This document shows positions 59,820 through 60,000 of a DNA stretch of 60,000 nucleotides, in pieces. The notes under the pieces are model-generated. The model saw only the letters and a list, made by a program, of their open reading frames with translations. It searched no databases and was not told the origin of the DNA. Within the stretch, counting starts at the first letter, position 1, and every line of letters starts with the position of its first letter. The translations under genes and the position numbers were made by a program. The stretch comes from Symsagittifera roscoffensis (lineage: Eukaryota; Xenacoelomorpha; Acoela; Convolutidae): the NCBI RefSeq assembly GCF_963678635.1, contig NW_026970820.1:2172001-2232000 (forward strand). Reading direction: 5' to 3'.

Positions 59820-60000
59820 CACCCTCAAGGTCACGTGTGTGATTTTTGTTTTTGGTATTTTCTGAAAACAAAAGAGAGCGTGGTCATGCATCTACATCAT
59901 GTGCCCAAGCAAATACGTGGACTTCTACGCATTCCCATTCGCAATGCGCCCATCGGGCTCAAATGCCAATGCTCAATTAATTTTGCCAGGTGAAAAAAAA
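59820..60000 (+). repeat. U35: epsilon-family unit, 3' truncated by window
   Basis: Only the head is present. The prefix CACCCTCAAG is followed by GTCACGTGTGTG, close to U30. The head hairpin position 59946-59960 reads GCGCCC-ATC-GGGCTC, with one pair lost. The array therefore continues beyond the window. Confidence 0.92.

Noticed and set aside
1-60000. Kinetoplast-type minicircles or dinoflagellate minicircle genes
   Set aside because: Constant unit size and conserved blocks are similar in spirit, but no known minicircle conserved block was recognised and units are linear tandem copies here.
1-60000. rDNA, 5S, tRNA or spliced-leader repeat units
   Set aside because: I recognised no rRNA, tRNA or spliced-leader sequence in any unit.
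1-60000. True bacterial integron cassette array
   Set aside because: Cassettes contain no genes, no R-box/GTTRRRY attC core was seen and base composition looks eukaryotic. Kept only as an analogy for structure-based tails.

Overview
This 60-kb window contains no recognisable protein-coding, rRNA or tRNA gene. It is an unbroken head-to-tail array of about 35 long, AT-rich, non-coding repeat units, all in the same orientation. Each complete unit ends on the + strand in the octamer CCACCTAG (CCATCTAG in two cases), and the next unit starts at the following base. I located 34 such junctions: 1463, 3057, 4681, 6274, 7915, 9546, 11132, 12754, 14382, 16012, 17638, 19267, 20900, 22484, 24137, 25787, 27414, 29043, 30675, 32303, 33931, 35549, 37190, 38775, 40400, 42002, 44222, 46433, 48643, 50854, 53069, 55277, 57491 and 59819. 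The homopolymer-rich style (T-runs, TTTTCAAAAA, TTTTCAG) resembles intergenic and satellite DNA of a eukaryote, possibly a nematode. That assignment is a weak inference, because no gene is present to anchor it.

Layout. Units 1-26 (1-42002) are about 1.6 kb each (complete units 1584-1653 bp) and fall into four body families that I call alpha, beta, gamma and delta. Units 27-33 (42003-57491) are about 2.2 kb each (2208-2220 bp) and form family epsilon. Unit 34 (57492-59819, 2328 bp) is a hybrid with an internal repeat of about 525 bp. Unit 35 is a truncated epsilon head. The order of the 1.6-kb families shows no simple higher-order period: alpha alpha beta alpha gamma beta beta beta gamma(x5) alpha delta delta gamma(x5) beta gamma alpha beta alpha.

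Architecture of a 1.6-kb unit: (1) a variable prefix of about 7-10 bp directly after CTAG; (2) a GC-rich head of about 130 bp ending in a long hairpin (GAGCACCC / GGGTGCTC with A-run/T-run extensions); (3) about 170 bp later, a nearly invariant 38-bp palindrome with arms GGACTGTTTC / GAAACAGTCC around CGAAAAC / GTTTTCG; (4) a family-specific AT-rich body; (5) a 3' core with CAACCAAAA-GAGTTA and usually GCATGC followed by a CAGTTTTCGAGA-like string; (6) a GC-rich tail stem-loop whose sequence varies (nine types, A to I) while its plan stays fixed (N3-4, G3-4, CCCCTA-like loop, C3-4, complementary N3-4); (7) a spacer, in some types with a mini-hairpin nine bases before CTAG; (8) CCACCTAG. Epsilon units follow the same plan with different sequences. 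Heads, bodies, tails and prefixes are shuffled among units, so each unit behaves as a mosaic cassette.

Interpretation. A terminal hairpin followed by CTAG, absence of coding capacity, and same-orientation tandem insertion fit arrays of non-autonomous Helitron-like (rolling-circle) elements, or a satellite derived from them. The expected 5'-TC terminus is missing, and the variable prefix is not predicted, so a different site-specific cassette mechanism remains open. No function is assigned beyond this structure. The palindromes may be DNA cruciforms, protein-binding sites or small structured RNAs. Unit numbers U1-U35 are used below.
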